Shown: positions 1 to 8,949 of the stretch, piece after piece
How positions within the stretch are numbered: the stretch's first letter is position 1
Layout of the letters: every line of letters begins with the position of its first letter
From: Phyllobacteriaceae bacterium
GTDB lineage: Bacteria; Pseudomonadota; Alphaproteobacteria; Rhizobiales; Rhizobiaceae
DNA length: 64,000 nt
Direction: 5' to 3'
Assembly: GCA_016711085.1 (NCBI GenBank)
Contig: JADJTR010000002.1
Span: 62,001-126,000 of the forward strand
Program-made: the position numbers and the translations under genes
Notes under the pieces: model-generated
Seen by the model: only the letters and a program-made list of their open reading frames with translations
Told to the model about the DNA's origin: nothing
The model's database searches: none

Positions 1-50
1 TTGCCCTCCGAAGGCAAAGGTCACAGGTTCGAATCCTGTCGGGTGCGCCA
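1..50 (+). tRNA. tRNA-Arg (anticodon CCG), 3' part only
   Basis: The window opens inside a tRNA. Bases 1-5 and 13-17 form the anticodon stem around a seven-base loop (6-12) whose central bases 8-10 are CCG, which reads the arginine codon CGG. A five-base variable region follows. The T stem is 23-27 with 35-39 and encloses a TTCGAAT loop. The 3' acceptor strand ends in an encoded CCA at 48-50. The D arm and 5' acceptor strand lie before the window. Confidence 0.93.
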
Positions 51-180
51 GTTCGTTGCGGTCCGGCCAAATGACGGCGCCCCGAGCCGGGGTCCGATTG
101 AGGCGCGCGTTCAAGTGCATTGGCAAATTGCCACAATGCCGGTTCATACTGTCACGATAACGGGCAACGGGGCGGCTTTC

Positions 181-1950
181 ATGCGGCGATTCTTTTTCAC
201 ACCGGGTCTCGCCGGCGCGATGCTTCTTGCGCTGCCGTTGCTGGCGCTGCCCGCGTATGCGCTCGATCCGGTCGCGGCGCTGGCGATCGAGGGAAAGGTC
301 GCCAATGGCGAGACCGATGCGGCGCTCAGCCTGATCGAGGCGTCGCTGGCTATCGAAACGGACGGGGCGGCGAAGGAGGATCTGCTGGCGCGCAAGGCTG
401 AATTGCTCGAGCGCGCCGGCCGTTTCGCCGATGCCCAGGCGGCCGAAACGGCGCGCGCCGAGGCGCTTTCGGCGCGGCTCGGCGCCAACGCGCCGGAGCT
501 TGTCGCGATATTCCGACGGATCGCGGATCTGGCGGGCAAGGGCGGCGACACGGCGCTTGGCGCCGAAGCGTTGACCCAGGGCCTGCGCGTCGCCGATGCG
601 ACAGGCGACGGGGCGGCGGCCCAATTCTTCGCCGACGAACTTGCGGCAATTGCGGCCGGAACGCCGAAGCAGACGGAATCGCAGTCGACGGACGCCCCGG
701 CCGCAAACGCGCGGGCCGCCTTGGATGCGCTGGCCGCCCACGAAGCGGCGATGCAGTCCCGCGAAGCTTCGCGCGATCTGGCGGGAGGCGACGAGGGGTT
801 CACCCGCGTCAAGCTCTATTATGCCACCGACCGGGCGCGCACCGGTGCGACGGCGCCTTCGGATTTCTACGGCGGCGGACGCGCCGACGCGCTCGATTTC
901 GGCGTGCTCGAGGTCTCGGTGCCGAAAAACCATGTGCCCGGCCAGATCGAGAAACCGTCGATCTGGACCTTCGATTTCCGCGAGGACCCGGAGCGCCACA
1001 TCGTGCTGCAAAAGGTAACCCTCATGGCGCATGACGCGGTTTTCGCCGACATGCGCGTCCATCTGGCGACGACCGGCTCGGACGAGGCCTTCGTGTTCGT
1101 GCACGGCTTCAATGTGTCGTTCGATGGCGCCGCCAAACGCGCGGCCCAGATCGCCAACGACATGAACTTCAAGGGCCTGCCGATCGTCTATTCGTGGCCG
1201 TCGCGCGCCTCGATCCTGTCTTACATCGCCGATACGGCGGCGGTGAACCTGTCGGGACGACGCCTGCTCGCTTTCCTGGAGGATGTGGTCGGGCAATCCG
1301 GTGCGAAGCGCATCCATCTCATCGCCCACTCGATGGGCAACCGGGCGCTGACCGACGCGCTGGAACTCTACGCGCTCAAGCATTCCGGCGAGCCGGCAGC
1401 CTTCGACCAGGTGCTGTTCACCGCGCCCGACCTCGACGCCGGCCTGTTCAAGGCGATGGCGAAAACCATCCGGCCGACGGCCCGGCGGCTGACCCTTTAT
1501 ACATCCGACCATGACTGGGCGCTCGCCGTTTCGCGCCAGTTGCATGGCGACATGGCGCGCGCCGGACAGGGCGGGACGGCGGTGCTGCGTTCCGACGATT
1601 TCGATTCGGTCGACATGTCGCTTGTCGGCGAAGACATGCTGGCGCATTCCTATTTCGCCAACAACCCGTCGGCGCTGACCGACATCCTGTCGCTGTTCTG
1701 GCGCGATGCGCCGCCTTCCGACCGCTGCGGCATGGTCGCGCCGCAAGCGGCGAGCGGCTGGTGGCTCTACGCCCCCGAGCGTTGCGATTCCAACGCGCTG
1801 CTTGCGGCCCTCGCCATGCTGCGCGACAAACCAGCCATCGCGCCGACCATGGCGGTGGAATTGCCACTCGGCGGCGCGACCGCCGAGGAAAAACTGCGCA
1901 TCGAGGCGGCGGTGAAAACCCTGATGCGCGGCGTCGACGCGCGGCCGTGA
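181..1950 (+). CDS. Exported alpha/beta hydrolase, DUF900 family
   Basis: Start placed at the ATG at 181 because a typical signal peptide follows at once (MRRFFF, then a leucine/alanine-rich core ending near PAYA); the open frame further upstream runs through the tRNA. The protein is 589 aa. The N-terminal third is alanine-rich, predicted helical and possibly TPR-like. The C-terminal half is an alpha/beta hydrolase: an FVHGFN oxyanion-type motif with His near residue 308 and an AHSMGN nucleophile elbow with Ser near residue 384. Such DUF900 proteins are esterase-like and of unknown substrate. Export to the periplasm or outer envelope is inferred. No partner gene is evident. Confidence 0.88.
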   Translation: MRRFFFTPGLAGAMLLALPLLALPAYALDPVAALAIEGKVANGETDAALSLIEASLAIETDGAAKEDLLARKAELLERAGRFADAQAAETARAEALSARLGANAPELVAIFRRIADLAGKGGDTALGAEALTQGLRVADATGDGAAAQFFADELAAIAAGTPKQTESQSTDAPAANARAALDALAAHEAAMQSREASRDLAGGDEGFTRVKLYYATDRARTGATAPSDFYGGGRADALDFGVLEVSVPKNHVPGQIEKPSIWTFDFREDPERHIVLQKVTLMAHDAVFADMRVHLATTGSDEAFVFVHGFNVSFDGAAKRAAQIANDMNFKGLPIVYSWPSRASILSYIADTAAVNLSGRRLLAFLEDVVGQSGAKRIHLIAHSMGNRALTDALELYALKHSGEPAAFDQVLFTAPDLDAGLFKAMAKTIRPTARRLTLYTSDHDWALAVSRQLHGDMARAGQGGTAVLRSDDFDSVDMSLVGEDMLAHSYFANNPSALTDILSLFWRDAPPSDRCGMVAPQAASGWWLYAPERCDSNALLAALAMLRDKPAIAPTMAVELPLGGATAEEKLRIEAAVKTLMRGVDARP

Positions 1951-2019
1951 AGCCCGTCCGCCGGTAACCATGTCGCCGGGAAGCCCCGCGGCTTGATTGA
2001 CAAGGTCGGGCGGGCGGCC

Positions 2020-2035
2020 TTAACCTTTCGTTAAC
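2020..2035 (+). promoter_or_regulatory. Full CtrA-type box
   Basis: TTAA, a seven-base spacer and TTAAC match the TTAA-N7-TTAA consensus of CtrA, the alphaproteobacterial cell-cycle response regulator. The box lies 30 bp before the start of the downstream transglutaminase-like protease gene. DivL, which acts upstream of CtrA in Caulobacter, is encoded in this window. Binding is inferred from sequence only. Confidence 0.6.
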
Positions 2036-2064
2036 GATCCAGTCGTTTGCGTGAGGGTAGAGTG

Positions 2065-2691
2065 ATGGATGAAGGCGGGCCCTTGGCGCGGCCGTTGTCG
2101 GCGAGTATCGGCGCCGTGGCGCTGACGCTGTTCGCCTCGGCGCTTTCCGACGGCAGCGCCATCGCCGCCCAGTCGATGGTGACCGGCGACTACACGTCGC
2201 AACCGATCGGCCACTACCAGTTTTGCAAGGTCAATCCGGCCGAATGCGACGCCCATCCCGCTGACAAGGGTCCGGCGAAGCTGACGACGCAATTGTGGAA
2301 ACGCGTCGTTTCGATCAACGCCCGGGTCAACCGCAATGTCCAGCCGGTCAACGATTCCGATCTCTACGGGCAGGACGAAGTGTGGACCTATCCCGACAAG
2401 GCCGGCGATTGCGAGGACTATGTGTTGCTCAAGCGCCGTCTTCTGGCGCGGGCCGGGATTTCTCTGTCCAATCTGCTGATCACCGTGGTGCGCAAACCGG
2501 ATGGCGAAGGTCATGCGGTGCTGACGGTGCGCACCGACAAGGGCGATTTCATTCTCGACAATTTGACCGACGCGGTGCGGGCCTTCGACGACACCGGCTA
2601 TCGCTATCTGAAGCGGCAAGCCTCGACCGATACCGGACGCTGGGTGTCAATCCGCGGCGGCTCGTCCCGACTGGTCGGCGCGGTCGACTGA
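2065..2691 (+). CDS. Bacterial transglutaminase-like cysteine proteinase (BTLCP)
   Basis: A 208-aa protein with an N-terminal signal or anchor segment (hydrophobic run near residues 14-36, ending at AIAA). The transglutaminase-like triad is visible: Cys in GDCEDYVLLK, His in GHAVLTV and Asp in ILDN. This matches the BTLCP family (DUF920) of periplasmic proteins, often linked to adhesion or exopolysaccharide functions. The ATG at 2065 was chosen over a TTG at 2047 because GAGGGTAGA sits just before it. A CtrA-type box lies upstream. It converges on comM with a 40-bp gap. The substrate is unknown. Confidence 0.87.
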   Translation: MDEGGPLARPLSASIGAVALTLFASALSDGSAIAAQSMVTGDYTSQPIGHYQFCKVNPAECDAHPADKGPAKLTTQLWKRVVSINARVNRNVQPVNDSDLYGQDEVWTYPDKAGDCEDYVLLKRRLLARAGISLSNLLITVVRKPDGEGHAVLTVRTDKGDFILDNLTDAVRAFDDTGYRYLKRQASTDTGRWVSIRGGSSRLVGAVD

Positions 2692-2731
2692 CCGCATCGG
2701 GCGGCGTACCCGCATTCACGATCCAAAGCCT

Positions 2732-4264
2732 CTATGCCGCCTCCGGCATGCGTTCGCCGGGCAAACGGTAGGCGATGGCTTCGGCCAGATGGATGCGACC
2801 GATATCGTCGCGCCCGTCCAGATCGGCTAGCGTCAACGCCACCTTCAGCACGCGGTGATAGGCGCGGGCTGAAAAGCCGAGTTTTTCCGACGCATCCTTC
2901 AACAGCGCCAGGCCGCCGGCATCGGGTTCGGCGACGCGCTCGATGACCGAGGCCGGGCATTGGGCATTGGTCATCGACGCCGGCAGGCCCAATTCCTCAT
3001 AACGCACGCGCTGGCGGTCGCGGGCGGCGGCGACACGGGCGGCGATGGCGGCGCTTGTTTCGGCCGCCGCCGGGCGGATCAGATCAGCGGCGGAAACCGC
3101 CGGCGCGTCGATGCGCAAATCGATGCGGTCGAGCAGCGGGCCGGAGATGCGGGCCTGGTACTCGGTCCGGCAGCGCTGGCCGCGGGCGCAACGATAACCC
3201 GGCTCGCTGGCCATGCCGCAGCGACACGGATTCATCGCCGCCACCAGCTGGATGCGGGCCGGATAGGTGACGCGATGATTGACGCGGGCGATCATGCATT
3301 CGCCGGTTTCGAGCGGCTGGCGCAGGCTGTCGAGCACCTGCGGGGAAAATTCCGGGAACTCGTCGAGGAACAGCACGCCATTGTGGGCGAGCGAGACCTC
3401 GCCCGGCCGGGCGCGCAGACCGCCGCCGACCATCGCCGCCATCGAAGCCGAATGATGCGGGGCGCGGAAAGGCCGCCGGTCGGTGAGCTTGCCGCCCTGC
3501 AATTCTCCGGCCATCGAGGCAATCATCGACACTTCGAGGAGTTCCTTCGGCGACAACGGCGGCAGGATCGACGGCAGGCGCGCGGCCAGCATCGATTTGC
3601 CGGAGCCGGGCGGGCCGACGAGAAGCAGATTGTGGCCACCGGCGGCGGCGACCTCGAGCGCACGCTTGGCGCTCTCCTGCCCCTTGACGTCGGCCAGGTC
3701 GGGCAGGTCGCGGGCCGGGACGCGCACCGCCGGTTGGGGCCGGCTCATCACCTGGGTTCCGCGAAAATGGTTGGCGACCGCGATCAGGCTTTTCGGCGCC
3801 AGAATATCGACGCCTTCGCCGGCCCAGGCCGCTTCCGGACCGCAGCCATGAGGACAGATCAGGCCCTTGCCGGCGGCGTTGGCGGCGATCGCCGCCGGCA
3901 AAACGCCGGCGACATCGGCGATGGTGCCATCGAGCGACAATTCGCCCAGCACCGCCCATTCGGCCAGCGCATCGCCGGGAATGGCGCCCAGCGCCGCCAT
4001 CAGGCCGAGCGCGATCGGCAAATCGTAATGGCTGCCCTCCTTGGGCAGGTCGGCCGGCGCAAGATTGACGGTGACGCGCTTGGCCGGCATCGACAGGCCT
4101 GAGGCGTGCAGCGCCGCCTGCACCCGCTCGCGGCTTTCGGCCACCGCCTTGTCCGGCAGACCGACGATCTGGAAGTTCATCTTTCCGGGCGCGACCATCA
4201 CCTGGACATCGACCGACACCGCGTCGATACCGTGAAAAGCGACCGTGCTTACGCGTGCAACCAT
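2732..4264 (-). CDS. comM: ComM/YifB-type Mg-chelatase-like AAA ATPase
   Basis: A 510-aa protein of usual length for the family. It has an N-terminal ChlI/Lon-like domain beginning VARVST, a Mg-chelatase AAA+ core with Walker A GPPGSGKS, Walker B LFLDEFPEF, and the C-terminal Mg-chelatase domain ending in a helical DISRxYHR-like segment. ComM is a hexameric helicase that aids branch migration during integration of DNA taken up by transformation. A short CxC/CxxGxxC cysteine cluster (NPCRCG ... RCARGQRC) is typical. The start at 4264 gives the standard N-terminus and has GGGAGCGG upstream. It lies 158 bp downstream of gshB on the same strand. Confidence 0.95.
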   Translation of the reverse strand: MVARVSTVAFHGIDAVSVDVQVMVAPGKMNFQIVGLPDKAVAESRERVQAALHASGLSMPAKRVTVNLAPADLPKEGSHYDLPIALGLMAALGAIPGDALAEWAVLGELSLDGTIADVAGVLPAAIAANAAGKGLICPHGCGPEAAWAGEGVDILAPKSLIAVANHFRGTQVMSRPQPAVRVPARDLPDLADVKGQESAKRALEVAAAGGHNLLLVGPPGSGKSMLAARLPSILPPLSPKELLEVSMIASMAGELQGGKLTDRRPFRAPHHSASMAAMVGGGLRARPGEVSLAHNGVLFLDEFPEFSPQVLDSLRQPLETGECMIARVNHRVTYPARIQLVAAMNPCRCGMASEPGYRCARGQRCRTEYQARISGPLLDRIDLRIDAPAVSAADLIRPAAAETSAAIAARVAAARDRQRVRYEELGLPASMTNAQCPASVIERVAEPDAGGLALLKDASEKLGFSARAYHRVLKVALTLADLDGRDDIGRIHLAEAIAYRLPGERMPEAA

Positions 4265-4422
4265 GACCCGCTCCCGCGCCGCCGCCGACCTTGGCGAGCG
4301 TCCCGGTTGCAATGCAATCGGAATTTCGCGCCCTTGTCAAGAACGTATAGTGAACAACAACACCGGTGAATTGCAGCGCGGTTGCAAGAGGTTGAGTCTA
4401 TGGAACAAAGCCGGAAAGCGGA

Positions 4423-5364
4423 TCAGGCGCGCTTCGCTTCCACGGCGTCCCAGAACAGGCTGGCGATGTCGGCGCCACCGAATCGCGCCACTTCGCGCAC
4501 GCCGGTCGGCGACGTGACATTGATTTCGGTCATGAAGTCGCCGATGACGTCGATGCCGACAAGCAGGAAGCCGCGGCGTCGCAGTTCCGGGCCGATCGCC
4601 GCGCATATGTCCTGTTCGCGCCGGGTGAGACGGGTTTTTTCGGCCTTGCCGCCGACATGCATGTTGGAGCGGGCCTCGTTCTCGGCCGGCACACGGTTGA
4701 TCGCGCCGACCGGTTCGCCGTCGACGAGGATGATGCGCTTGTCGCCGGCGCGCACTTCCTTCAGGTAGCGCTGGACGATGAACGGTTCGCGGAACATCTG
4801 GCCGAACATTTCAATGAGCGAGGCGAGGTTGCGATCGTCCTCGCGCAAATGGAACACGCCGGCGCCGCCATTGCCGTAAAGCGGCTTGACGATGACATCC
4901 CGGTGGGCGCGACGGAAGGCGGCGATTTCGGACGGATCGCGGGTGATGATGGTTTCCGGCATGAACTGCGGGAACTCGGCGACGAAGATTTTCTCCGGAC
5001 TGTTTCTCACCCACATCGGGTCGTTGACCACCAGCGTCGCCGGATGAATGCGCTCCAGCATGTGGGTGGTGGTGATATAGGACATGTCGAAGGGCGGGTC
5101 CTGGCGAAGCAAGACCACATCCATGCCGGACAGATCGGCCCGCTCCGCCTCGCCGAGCGTGAAGTGCGCGCCCTTCTGGTCGCGCACGGTCAAGGGCTCG
5201 ATGCGGGCAAAAAGGCTGCCGCCTTCAAGGCTGAGACGATCAGGCGTGTAGTGATAAAGCGCATGGCCGCGCCGTTGCGCCTCGAGCGACAAGGCGAAAG
5301 TGGTGTCGCCGGCGATGTTGATCGTGGCGATGTGGTCCATCTGGACGGCGACGGCAAGGGTCAT
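4423..5364 (-). CDS. gshB: Glutathione synthetase
   Basis: A 313-aa protein with the prokaryotic GSH synthetase N-terminal fold and a C-terminal ATP-grasp domain. It joins gamma-glutamylcysteine to glycine with ATP in the cytosol. Recognisable segments are the N-terminal MDHI start, RQDPPFDMSY, the ATP-binding KPLYGNGGAGVF loop and the metal-binding EINVTSPTG near the C-terminus. Length and motifs are normal. A gshB-comM arrangement is common in related bacteria. Confidence 0.97.
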   Translation of the reverse strand: MTLAVAVQMDHIATINIAGDTTFALSLEAQRRGHALYHYTPDRLSLEGGSLFARIEPLTVRDQKGAHFTLGEAERADLSGMDVVLLRQDPPFDMSYITTTHMLERIHPATLVVNDPMWVRNSPEKIFVAEFPQFMPETIITRDPSEIAAFRRAHRDVIVKPLYGNGGAGVFHLREDDRNLASLIEMFGQMFREPFIVQRYLKEVRAGDKRIILVDGEPVGAINRVPAENEARSNMHVGGKAEKTRLTRREQDICAAIGPELRRRGFLLVGIDVIGDFMTEINVTSPTGVREVARFGGADIASLFWDAVEAKRA

Positions 5365-5435
5365 GGCGGCATTCCGCGAAGAGGGATCGGCGCTCTCCTG
5401 TAGCGGCGAGAACGCCGGGGCTCAATGCGTCGCCT

Positions 5436-5813
5436 TCACTTTCGCCCGAACACGGCGCGCGAATAGCCGATATAGGACAACGCCATCGCCAGGCCGGAGG
5501 CGATAAACAGCGCCAACAAAGGCGGCGTCCCCGGTGCGGCCAGCAGCAGGGCCGAGTAGACGAGCCAGTTGACCGCCGCGACCGCGACCGCGACAAGCGC
5601 GTAACGAAACCCTTCGGCGGCTACCGAATGGCGGCTCGGCCCGAAAGTGAAGGCGCGGTTGAGCAACCAGGTCGTCGCCATGGCAATGGCGATCGAGAAG
5701 ATCCGCGCCACGAACGGCCCGAGCGGCGTGGCGCCAAGCAACATAGCGAGGACGCCGGCGTCGACGAGAAAACCGGCGGCCCCGACGGCGGCAAAGCGAA
5801 TGAATCGCCTCAT
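5436..5813 (-). CDS. GtrA-like membrane protein
   Basis: A 125-aa protein with four predicted membrane helices and the GtrA pattern: FIRFAAVGAAGFLVDAG at the start, TWLLNRAFTF after the second helix, and a GYSRAVF-like end. GtrA proteins are thought to flip polyprenyl-phosphate-linked sugars across the inner membrane. Its ATG overlaps the stop of the upstream GT2 gene by 4 bp, so the two are translationally coupled and probably act together: GT2 loads the sugar and GtrA moves it. Confidence 0.9.
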   Translation of the reverse strand: MRRFIRFAAVGAAGFLVDAGVLAMLLGATPLGPFVARIFSIAIAMATTWLLNRAFTFGPSRHSVAAEGFRYALVAVAVAAVNWLVYSALLLAAPGTPPLLALFIASGLAMALSYIGYSRAVFGRK

Positions 5814-6817
5814 GCCGCCTTGCTGCGCGCTTCGGAGGCGCGCCGACGATTCGGCAACGCCAGTTCCGAACGGCCTTCGCCGCGCGCCGGCGCGAGGGCA
5901 AGATAGAGGATCCGCTTTGTTTCCGCCCGGCCGCGGGCAACCGAATCGAGGATGACGCCGGTGACGCCGAACAGCACCGAAAACAGCGCCAGCACGGTCG
6001 AAACCACCAAGGTCGGCATGCGCAACACCAGGCCGGTCGTGACATATTCGTACAGCACCGGCGCGAAGAAGGCGGCGGCCAGAATGGCGAAGACGATGGA
6101 AAAAAGTCCGAAGAAGACGAAAGGCCGCGTCTCTTTCATCAGCGTGGCGAACATGAAGAGGATCTTGGCGCCGTCGCGAAACGTCGACAGTTTCGAGGTC
6201 GACCCTTCCGGCCGGCGCCCGTATTCAAGCGGCAATTCGGTAACCGGCAAACGCAACTCCGATGCGTGGACCGACATTTCGGTTTCGATTTCGAAACCGC
6301 CGGAAACCGCCGGGAAGCTTTTGACATAGCGGCGCGTAAAGGCGCGATAGCCCGAAAAAATATCGGTGAAGTCGCGACCGAACATGCGGTGGTAGAGGGA
6401 ATTGAAAATCTGGTTGCCGAAGGCGTGACCCTTGCGGCCGGCGTCATCGGTAACGCCTTTTCGCGTGCCGACCACCATGTCGCAACGTTCGCCCAACAGC
6501 GTGGCGATCAGCAGCGGCGCATCCTCCGGCGCATAAGTGCCGTCGCCATCGGCCATGACATAGATGTCGGCGTCGATGTCGGAAAACATGCGGCGAACGA
6601 CGTTGCCTTTGCCCTGGCGCGGCTCGCGAACGACGATCGCCCCGGCGGCGCGGGCCCGCAACGCCGTGAAATCCCTGGAATTGTTGTCGTAGACATAAAT
6701 CGTCGCCGAAGGCAGCGCCTGACGGAACCGCGCCACCACGTCGCCGATGGTCAGTTCCTCATTGTAGCACGGCAACAGGACCGCGATCGACAGATCCCGG
6801 AAATCATCTTTACGCAT
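5810..6817 (-). CDS. Family 2 glycosyltransferase, polyprenyl-phosphate type
   Basis: A 335-aa protein. The GT-A domain (about 1-235) shows VLLPCYNEE, YDNNS, an ADGDGTY metal-binding motif and FSGYRAF. Two predicted membrane helices follow in the last 100 residues. This resembles dolichol- or undecaprenyl-phosphate mannose/glucose synthases, which transfer a sugar from a nucleotide donor to the lipid carrier at the inner membrane. It is first in a two-gene unit with GtrA and divergent from a GT-C-like gene that could use the lipid-linked sugar. The sugar and acceptor are unknown. Confidence 0.92.
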   Translation of the reverse strand: MRKDDFRDLSIAVLLPCYNEELTIGDVVARFRQALPSATIYVYDNNSRDFTALRARAAGAIVVREPRQGKGNVVRRMFSDIDADIYVMADGDGTYAPEDAPLLIATLLGERCDMVVGTRKGVTDDAGRKGHAFGNQIFNSLYHRMFGRDFTDIFSGYRAFTRRYVKSFPAVSGGFEIETEMSVHASELRLPVTELPLEYGRRPEGSTSKLSTFRDGAKILFMFATLMKETRPFVFFGLFSIVFAILAAAFFAPVLYEYVTTGLVLRMPTLVVSTVLALFSVLFGVTGVILDSVARGRAETKRILYLALAPARGEGRSELALPNRRRASEARSKAA

Positions 6818-6920
6818 GGCGAACCCTTGGACAAACCCGACGCGTGACGCACGCCGCTTTACTCTTTCTTGATCGGGTTAAGTTTAGGTTTAGCCCAGAC
6901 GGAAACTCCTGGAAAACCCG
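6818..6920. promoter_or_regulatory. Divergent promoter region between the GT2 and GT-C-like genes
   Basis: These 103 bases separate two divergently transcribed glycan genes and must hold both promoters. At 6878-6892 there is TTAA, seven bases, then TTTA, one mismatch from a CtrA box. The region is less GC-rich than its surroundings. No firm -35/-10 pair can be assigned by eye. Confidence 0.35.
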
Positions 6921-8354
6921 ATGGACGCTGAAATGGCGCCACCCTTGGCGAAAACCAAAACGCGCACCCCGGCCGGAACGATCGCGACATTCACATTGGT
7001 CGCGACCGCGATATTGGCGGCAATGGGTTCCCTTTCCCTTTTTCGTGGCAAACCGCTGCTGGGCGACGACAATGATTCCATGTTGCGGCTCGTCGAAGTG
7101 CGAGACCTGCTCGACGGCCAGAACTGGTTCGATCTGACCCAGTACCGCCTTGGTCTTGAGGGCGGCGTCGAAATGCACTGGTCGCGCCTGATCGATGCGC
7201 CGCTGGCCGGCCTTGTTCTCCTCGCCCGCCTTTTCGGATTCGGGGATGGGGCGGCCGAAACGTTCGCCATGGCGGCTTGGCCAATACTGCTCGCACTGCC
7301 GGCGCTCTACGCGATCATCCGCGCCGCTCGCGGACTTTCCGGCGACGACGCCATGCTTCCGGCCGCGGCGATCGGCGTCGCGGCGCTGTTCTATACCGGT
7401 CAATTCGCTCCGGGTTCGATCGATCACCATTCCGCGCAGGCGGCATTGGCGTTGGTGACAATCATGGCGATGACCGCCGCCGACCTTTCCTGGCGCAATG
7501 GCGCCCTGGCCGGCGGCGCGGCGGCGCTGATGGCCGGCATCGGCGCCGAAACCCACCCGCATGTGGCGCTCTGCGCCGTTGGCGCCGCCGCGATTTTCCT
7601 TTTCGAGGGATATCGTCAACGGGGATTCACCATTGGCTTCGGATCGGCGTTTTCGACCATTCTCGCCGCGATCTTCCTCGGCACGATCGAACCGGCCCAT
7701 TATCTTCGCGCCACCTGCGACGCAATTTCCATCGCGCAGGTCGCGCCGGGCGTTGCAGGCGGCCTCGCACTGGCCGCCGTCGGTCTGATTGCCCGCCCGG
7801 AAGGGACATTGTTGTCTCGGCTCGTCATTCTTGCCGGAACCGGCGGGTTGGCCTTGCTGATCGGCGGGCCGTTCGCGGTTTCCTGCCTCGGCGATCCGCT
7901 CGCCGACATCAACGGCCTAGTCAGGACCCATTGGCTCGATCTGGTTGAAGAGGCGCGGCCGCTCCTTGCCATCGGCCGCGACAATCCCTCACTCGGCCTC
8001 TCTTACGGCCTGCCGCCGTTGATCGGACTCGCCTGGATCGTTCGGCAAATCCGGCGCGGCCAGCCTTTGCGCCAACATCTGGTCATGGGCGGCGCCGTTG
8101 CGGTTTCCTATGCGATTGCCCTGATCCAGGTGCGCGGCGGCGTCCTCGCGATGCTGCTGGCGACAATACCCCTGGCGTCGTTCGTCGCCGCGGCCAGAAC
8201 CCGGGCCATGTCCAACCCGACGGTGCGCAACCAGTTCGCCATGGCCGGGGCATGGCTGTCCTCCATGGCGCTGGTCTGGGGCGTGGTCGGCCTGATGGCC
8301 GACCCCGCGACATGGGCGGCCTTGAGCGACGATACCGAGGTCGGCGCAACCTAA
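6921..8354 (+). CDS. Polytopic membrane protein, GT-C-like glycosyltransferase
   Basis: A 477-aa protein with about ten predicted membrane helices. The first extracytoplasmic loop carries an acidic motif (GDDNDSMLRL) and then HWSRLID, the layout of GT-C enzymes such as STT3- or ArnT-like proteins that use lipid-linked sugars. A second conserved-looking loop has PGSIDHHSAQ. It is divergent from the GT2/GtrA pair, which could supply its donor. The assignment rests on topology and loop motifs, not a confident family match. The frame reopens after its TAA for another 27 codons. Acceptor and sugar are unknown. Confidence 0.65.
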   Translation: MDAEMAPPLAKTKTRTPAGTIATFTLVATAILAAMGSLSLFRGKPLLGDDNDSMLRLVEVRDLLDGQNWFDLTQYRLGLEGGVEMHWSRLIDAPLAGLVLLARLFGFGDGAAETFAMAAWPILLALPALYAIIRAARGLSGDDAMLPAAAIGVAALFYTGQFAPGSIDHHSAQAALALVTIMAMTAADLSWRNGALAGGAAALMAGIGAETHPHVALCAVGAAAIFLFEGYRQRGFTIGFGSAFSTILAAIFLGTIEPAHYLRATCDAISIAQVAPGVAGGLALAAVGLIARPEGTLLSRLVILAGTGGLALLIGGPFAVSCLGDPLADINGLVRTHWLDLVEEARPLLAIGRDNPSLGLSYGLPPLIGLAWIVRQIRRGQPLRQHLVMGGAVAVSYAIALIQVRGGVLAMLLATIPLASFVAAARTRAMSNPTVRNQFAMAGAWLSSMALVWGVVGLMADPATWAALSDDTEVGAT

Positions 8355-8444
8355 GGCGAAACTCCCGGCTGGCTGTCGCCGATCGGACCGGAGGACGGGC
8401 CGATTCGCCTCTATAAACTCGCTCCGGCCGGTTGATCGCAGCGA

Positions 8445-8798
8445 TCAGATCCGGGCGAAGCAGACACTTGTGTGGCCCGCCTTGAAAAATCCGAGCTGAC
8501 GCGCCGCGCCGCGGGACAGATCGAGCACGCGTCCCTTGATGAAGGGACCACGGTCATTGACGCGAACGATGACGGATTTGCCGTTGCGCTTGTTGGTGAC
8601 CTTCAACCTCGTGCCGAGAGGCAGGGTGCGATGGGCGGCGGTCAAGCCATCCGGCTTCATGCGTTCGCCCGAGGCGGTGCGCGAATGCAGCGCATACCAG
8701 GACGCCCGGCCGCAGGCCGCGCCGGCTTCGGCGACGCCGGTCACGGCGCAAAGGGCTATCGCAGCCGTGGCGACGCGTATAATCGTGGATGAACTCAT
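8445..8798 (-). CDS. RlpA-like double-psi beta-barrel exported protein
   Basis: A 117-aa protein with a signal peptide (about residues 1-26, ending GVAEA) and a single RlpA/DPBB domain: GRASWYA at its start, TASGE, AHRTLPLGT and VRVNDRGPF, then LDLSRGAARQLGF. RlpA proteins cleave or bind peptidoglycan lacking stem peptides at the septum. This one has no SPOR domain, so septal targeting as in Pseudomonas RlpA is not supported. The start at 8798 is preceded by GGGGAAAAG and gives the signal peptide. It is convergent with the GT-C-like gene. Confidence 0.9.
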   Translation of the reverse strand: MSSSTIIRVATAAIALCAVTGVAEAGAACGRASWYALHSRTASGERMKPDGLTAAHRTLPLGTRLKVTNKRNGKSVIVRVNDRGPFIKGRVLDLSRGAARQLGFFKAGHTSVCFARI

Positions 8799-8949
8799 GG
8801 TCTTTTCCCCTGCTCGCGGCTGCGGCGCCTCCCTCATCGCAAGCCGCATGGTGTCGGGCCTCCCGCCCGGTGAATGCGCGTCCAATGATTGCCGAACGGG
8901 ACAAAGGCAAGCGCCCGGAGGTCAATTTTTGTTTCGGTGTGTGACCCGC

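Noticed and set aside
2960..4102. Long open frame on the plus strand opposite comM
   Set aside because: It is the antisense shadow of comM, with Arg/Gly/His-rich low-complexity translation. The minus strand encodes a complete ComM with all motifs.
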